This document shows, in pieces, positions 60,542-64,000 of a stretch of DNA of 64,000 nt. Under the pieces are notes generated by a model that was given only the letters and a program-made list of their open reading frames with translations, was not told where the DNA came from and searched no databases. The translations under genes were made by a program, and so were the position numbers. The stretch comes from UBA6022 sp036382575 (lineage in GTDB: Bacteria; Patescibacteriota; Saccharimonadia; Saccharimonadales; Saccharimonadaceae), in contig DASVHL010000073.1 in NCBI GenBank assembly GCA_036382575.1, positions 34,052 through 98,051 of the forward strand, read 5' to 3'. Every line of letters begins with the position of its first letter. The first letter of the stretch is position 1.

Positions 60542-62169
60542 TGTCTCTGTTTGAGCAACTATTAAAGGCACGAGGTCTCGAAAATGAGACTCGTGATCTT
60601 TTTTTATCTCCACAATATGACGCCAAGCATGATCCATTTTTGCTACCTGACATGCAGGCGGCGGTAGAGCGCCTAGTGCAAGCAAGGGAACGTCAGGATA
60701 GGATTACTATTTACGGCGATTACGATATTGATGGCCTGACGGCAACTACGGTGTTGCTTGATGCCTTCGAATCATTTGGGTTTAAATCTGTCGATGCTTT
60801 TATCCCAAATCGTTTTGTTGAGGGCTATGGCCTAACAATTGATGCAGTCGAGCGGATTGCGGCGGAAGGTGCTCAGCTAATTGTTACCGTAGACTGCGGT
60901 AGCTTAAGTGAGAAAGAAATTATTCGCGCTAATGAGCTGGGAGTTGATGTGATTGTTACCGATCATCATAATGTTGCGCCCGTGCAGCCGCCAGCTATTG
61001 CGGTGATTAACCCAAAACGACCCGACCATGACTATCCGTTTATTGATTTGGCTGGTGTTGGCGTGGCGTTTAAATTGGTCCAGGCGCTACAAACTCGTCT
61101 CGATGGGTTGCCAATCGGGCATGAGAAATGGCTACTGGATCTCGTAGCCTTAGGTACCGTTTGTGATGTCGTGACACTGGTGGACGAGAACCGTGCCAAT
61201 GTCTATTGGGGTCTTAAGGTGCTTGCTCAGACGCGTCGGGCTGGCCTGAAGGCTTTGATGGCAGTTGCCGCAGTCGAGCCCGAGAAGGTGAATGCTCGCA
61301 GTCTTGGATTCGGGCTGGGACCACGCATGAATGCATCGGGTCGTTTAGAAACAGCGCAACATGCGCTTGATATGTTGCGGGCGGTTGAGCCAATGGCAGC
61401 GCTGGAAAAAGCCCAACAGCTGGATCTGTTAAATCAGTCGCGTCGTGCAGACCAGGACAAGATTTTTAAAGCGGCCATTATTCAGGCTGAACAATATAAA
61501 GATGATCCCGTGCTGGTGGTGAGTCATCCTGATTGGAACCATGGAATTATTGGCATTGTTGCTGCGAAATTGCTTGAAAAATATAAAAAGCCCACCTACG
61601 TTTTACAAGAAATGGGCGAGCAATCAAAAGGCTCAGCCAGGAGCTACGGTGACTTTAGTGCGGCTGATGCTATTCGTGCGAGTGACGATATTATCACGAA
61701 AGGTGGTGGCCATAAATTAGCAGCAGGTGTGACGCTGCCCACGGAAAATATTGCCGCTTTTCGTGCTCGGGTGAATGAATTTTATCGATCGCAAAATCTT
61801 TTTAATCAAGCAGCACTACTATTACCAAAAGCTGATGTTACAGTCGCAAATTTTAATGAAGTTGACGAGTTACTTTTGCAACAACTAGAGGCACTCGAGC
61901 CATTTGGAAACGGTAATCCTGAGCCAGTCTTTAAAAGTGAAGGTGTACTGGTGACGCATTTGCGACGGATGGGTGCTGATGCGCAGCACGTCAAGCTGAC
62001 TATGCAAGATAATCAGCAAAACAAGATGGAATTTTTAGCATTTAACGCGCCTGAATCATTCTTTGTTGAGCCAGGTGAGTATGTGACGATTTGGTTTCAA
62101 CCGGGCGTTAACGAATGGCAAGGACGACGAACTATCGAAGGTCGACTGTTGCATCTCGAAGCAGAGTAG
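60541..62169 (+). CDS. recJ: Single-strand-specific 5'-3' exonuclease RecJ
   Basis: A 542-residue DHH-family exonuclease used in recombinational and mismatch repair. Motifs I-IV are visible: YGDYDIDGLTAT, VTVDCG, VTDHHN and LVALGTVCDVV. The DHHA1 domain has NHGIIGIVAAKL and GGGHKLAAGVT, and the C-terminal OB domain has LEPFGNGNPEP. Length matches short bacterial RecJ. It is translationally coupled to the upstream winged-helix gene. Confidence 0.95.
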   Translation: MSLFEQLLKARGLENETRDLFLSPQYDAKHDPFLLPDMQAAVERLVQARERQDRITIYGDYDIDGLTATTVLLDAFESFGFKSVDAFIPNRFVEGYGLTIDAVERIAAEGAQLIVTVDCGSLSEKEIIRANELGVDVIVTDHHNVAPVQPPAIAVINPKRPDHDYPFIDLAGVGVAFKLVQALQTRLDGLPIGHEKWLLDLVALGTVCDVVTLVDENRANVYWGLKVLAQTRRAGLKALMAVAAVEPEKVNARSLGFGLGPRMNASGRLETAQHALDMLRAVEPMAALEKAQQLDLLNQSRRADQDKIFKAAIIQAEQYKDDPVLVVSHPDWNHGIIGIVAAKLLEKYKKPTYVLQEMGEQSKGSARSYGDFSAADAIRASDDIITKGGGHKLAAGVTLPTENIAAFRARVNEFYRSQNLFNQAALLLPKADVTVANFNEVDELLLQQLEALEPFGNGNPEPVFKSEGVLVTHLRRMGADAQHVKLTMQDNQQNKMEFLAFNAPESFFVEPGEYVTIWFQPGVNEWQGRRTIEGRLLHLEAE

Positions 62170-62200
62170 GACAATTTACTGCTCGGTGGTAAGGGTTGTT

Positions 62201-62704
62201 ATGATAAGATGGAAGCATAAACATGATGGCGGTGAAGTGTATTCTAGAGTAATTAAAAAACGAGACGGTTTTACGATCGTTGAGTTACTGATTGTTATTG
62301 TTGTAATTGCTATCTTGGCGGCTATTACTATTGTTGCTTATAATGGCATTCAAAATAGGGCAAACGACACTGTTGTTCAGTCCGACATGAAGAGCTTTGG
62401 TACAAAACTGGAGCAGTATTACATAGAGAACGGGCGATCACCTGTGAGCGTATTAGAGCTAGCAAGTATTGGCTTTCCGTTTGCTGTCGGGTCGTACCAA
62501 GCAATTATCTACTGTACGGATGATCAAGGCAACTTTGGTATATCTGGCCGGAGTACTGCCGTGCATGGTTGGTACTATACGCATGCCAAAGGGACTGTCT
62601 CTAGCGCCTCAATAGGTGGTACGGCAGCGCAAACTTGCACAAATATGGGAATTTCTCCGTATACATTTGCGACATGGGGAAACCTTACCACGAAAAGCTG
62701 GTAG
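62201..62704 (+). CDS. Type IV pilin-like protein (paralog 1)
   Basis: A protein of about 167 residues with GFTIVELLIVIVVIAILAA, the canonical prepilin site with Glu at +5, then VAYNGIQNRAN. The mature part is about 140 residues with two Cys near the C-terminus. The start is uncertain: ATG 62201 overlaps a TATGAT -10-like sequence, and GTG at 62237 would give a shorter, more typical leader. The first 35 residues of the mature form are nearly identical to the next gene, showing a recent duplication of this segment. Confidence 0.78.
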   Translation: MIRWKHKHDGGEVYSRVIKKRDGFTIVELLIVIVVIAILAAITIVAYNGIQNRANDTVVQSDMKSFGTKLEQYYIENGRSPVSVLELASIGFPFAVGSYQAIIYCTDDQGNFGISGRSTAVHGWYYTHAKGTVSSASIGGTAAQTCTNMGISPYTFATWGNLTTKSW

Positions 62705-62775
62705 GGTTGATATGGTCATTTTTGACCTTCGTTCTTGTCTGGGGTACAATCAAAGAATCATAAACGGGATGGGCA

Positions 62776-63312
62776 ATGCGAAATAAAAAACAAACAGGCT
62801 TTACAATCGTTGAACTGCTGATTGTTATTGTTGTAATTGCTATCCTGGCCGCTATTACTATCGTTGCTTATAACGGCATCCAGAATCGAGCCAATAATAC
62901 TCAAGTTGTATCGTTAGTGCGGGGATATGTGACCGCAATCGCCGCCTATAATGCTGAGAAGGGCGCTTATCCTACGGGAACTTCTTGTCTTGGGGTGGGC
63001 TATCCGGGCGGAACCTGCCATTACGATGGAGGTATGTACAGCGAAAATAACGGCAACTTTAATACCGTTGTGCTTAAAGACTATATGTCGCAGCCACCAG
63101 CGATACGATCGGTGCATTCGCCAATTAGCGCTAAATGGGTAGACACTGCTTTTTATACATGGAATAACGCCTCTTATAATCCGACTGGTGCTGCGATTGC
63201 GTTTGCGCAGTACGGTACAGCGACCTGCCCGCAAATCGGAAGCCTCAGGGCGTTGACGCACAGTAACTTTACAGATGGCTCGGGTATATGGTGCCGCTTC
63301 GCACTTGATTAA
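62776..63312 (+). CDS. Type IV pilin-like protein (paralog 2)
   Basis: A 178-residue prepilin with leader MRNKKQTG, then FTIVELLIVIVVIAIL (Glu at +5) and the same NGIQNRANN segment as its neighbour. The C-terminal domain is unrelated to paralog 1 and rich in Gly, Tyr and Ser, with four Cys. It has its own promoter-like TACAAT at about 62745 and GGGATGGG before the ATG. It is far from the main pilus operon, so it may form an alternative or minor pilus. Confidence 0.82.
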   Translation: MRNKKQTGFTIVELLIVIVVIAILAAITIVAYNGIQNRANNTQVVSLVRGYVTAIAAYNAEKGAYPTGTSCLGVGYPGGTCHYDGGMYSENNGNFNTVVLKDYMSQPPAIRSVHSPISAKWVDTAFYTWNNASYNPTGAAIAFAQYGTATCPQIGSLRALTHSNFTDGSGIWCRFALD

Positions 63313-63359
63313 TTGCGCCTGTTGCACTCTTGCACTATCTCTGTTACAATAACAACATT

Positions 63360-63575
63360 ATGGTACAAGTAACACGTAAAGATGAACGCGAAGCGAACGA
63401 AAATATTATTCGTCGTTTCAACCGCAAAGTTTTGCAGAGCGGCGTACTTGCAGAGGCTAAGGCTTCTATGCGATTCGCTAAACCTCTTAGCAAGACTGAG
63501 CGTCGTGCAAAGGCGATTATTCGCAAAGAGCGCAAAGCTGATAAATTAGCTAAAGCCCGTTTAGGACTACGCTAA
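63360..63575 (+). CDS. rpsU: 30S ribosomal protein S21
   Basis: A 71-residue bS21: VQVTRKDEREANENIIRRFNRKVLQSG followed by a basic helical tail. bS21 lies near the anti-Shine-Dalgarno helix and helps mRNA selection, which is of interest because many genes here lack Shine-Dalgarno sites. TGTTACAAT ends 9 nt before the ATG and there is no Shine-Dalgarno, so rpsU itself is probably leaderless or nearly so. A frame starting at 63330 is not used. Confidence 0.93.
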   Translation: MVQVTRKDEREANENIIRRFNRKVLQSGVLAEAKASMRFAKPLSKTERRAKAIIRKERKADKLAKARLGLR

Positions 63576-63578
63576 ACA

Positions 63579-64000
63579 ATGGCGCTAAAACAGCGCATTA
63601 CTGACGATCTTAAAGCCGCTCTTTTGGGCGGCGATCGTTTTGTAGGTGAGACGCTTCGTAATCTTAAAGCCGCGATTTTGAACGAGGAAGTTGCGCAAAA
63701 TAAACGCGAAGAAGGTCTGGATGATGCAACTGTCGAACAGATTATTGCTCGTGAAGTAAAAAAGCGTAATGAAAGTATTAAGCTGTATATTCAGGGCGAT
63801 CGCAACGATTTAGCTGAAGTTGAGCAAAAAGAAGTCGATGTTATTAAGGTTTATTTGCCAAAACAATTAACCGAAGACGAGGTCAAAGCTATTGTTGATG
63901 CAGCTATTGCACAACTTGGCGCGGCCGGTATGGCTGACATGGGTAAAGTTATTGGTGTTGTGAAGTCAAAAGTAGGCAATACAGCTGATGGTGCGCTTGT
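63579..64000 (+). CDS. GatB/YqeY domain protein, N-terminal part (runs off the window)
   Basis: 140 complete codons starting MALKQRITDDLKAAL and continuing through LRNLKAAILNEEVAQNKREEG and YLPKQLTEDEVKAIV. This is the YqeY family, related to the tail domain of GatB; it is often found next to rpsU, as here, where it starts 3 nt after the rpsU stop. It may bind tRNA; its function is not settled. The 3' end is outside the window. Confidence 0.88.
   Translation, partial: MALKQRITDDLKAALLGGDRFVGETLRNLKAAILNEEVAQNKREEGLDDATVEQIIAREVKKRNESIKLYIQGDRNDLAEVEQKEVDVIKVYLPKQLTEDEVKAIVDAAIAQLGAAGMADMGKVIGVVKSKVGNTADGAL

Overview
The window comes from a member of Candidatus Saccharibacteria (TM7; Patescibacteria/CPR). 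The 16S gene (36888-38365) carries the segments targeted by classical TM7 probes: a GAGAGGATGAxCAGCCAG-type motif, the ACTGGGCGTAAAGAGTTGC motif and CATAAAGGAATTGACGGGGA. The gene content fits a small-genome epibiont: a type IV pilus cluster, LPxTG surface proteins, a T4SS/TraG-like ATPase and core information-processing genes. No phage, IS element or CRISPR array was seen. UGG encodes Trp and UAA, UAG and UGA all serve as stops, so the code is standard.

Layout. 1-6.4 kb: type IV pilus operon (end of pilT, pilC, pilin, prepilin peptidase, three minor prepilins, a PilX-like protein). 6.4-13.7 kb: xerD, ndk, tRNA-Arg, PH-domain and SurA/PpiC-like membrane proteins, Mn-type sod, a DoxX-like protein, tRNA-Asp, tRNA-Thr, a processive GT2 glycosyltransferase and nrdR. 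13.8-18.8 kb: a 39-residue gene, tRNA-Val, thrS behind a T-box leader, an alkyltransferase-like gene, miaA, a winged-helix protein and an MBL-fold protein. 18.8-24.4 kb: rpmB, a site-2 protease, a 6S-like RNA, a NUDIX-RNase H fusion, RNase P RNA, infC-rpmI-rplT, a ComM-like ATPase and tmRNA. 24.5-25.6 kb: a gene-free stretch rich in inverted repeats. 25.7-36.7 kb: TraG-like ATPase, LPxTG protein, gyrB-gyrA, DUF212 protein. 36.7-44.3 kb: a split rRNA locus (16S unit; small gene; tRNA-Ala/Val/Ile; opposing alpha/beta-hydrolase; 23S-5S unit). 44.4-50.8 kb: secreted M14 and HExxH metallopeptidase-like proteins, a KGG-repeat protein, a ROK kinase and a second LPxTG protein. 50.8-64 kb: rpsA, infB, two lineage-type unknowns, priA-def-fmt, a PRTase-like protein, an HTH protein, recJ, two paralogous pilins, rpsU and the start of a GatB/YqeY gene.

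Regulation is the most informative part of the window. About nineteen genes have a -10 hexamer ending 6-9 nt before the start codon and no Shine-Dalgarno sequence, which implies leaderless mRNAs. Genes inside operons, or with longer leaders, usually have a normal GGAG-type site, and the 16S keeps a normal anti-SD. Other notable items are a compact threonine T-box with terminator and antiterminator; a palindromic -35 shared by that leader and a divergent tRNA-Val gene; an AUC start codon for infC; a tmRNA with an atypical T-loop; and a 1.1-kb structured non-coding tract. All function calls rest on reading sequence motifs; no database search or folding program was run.
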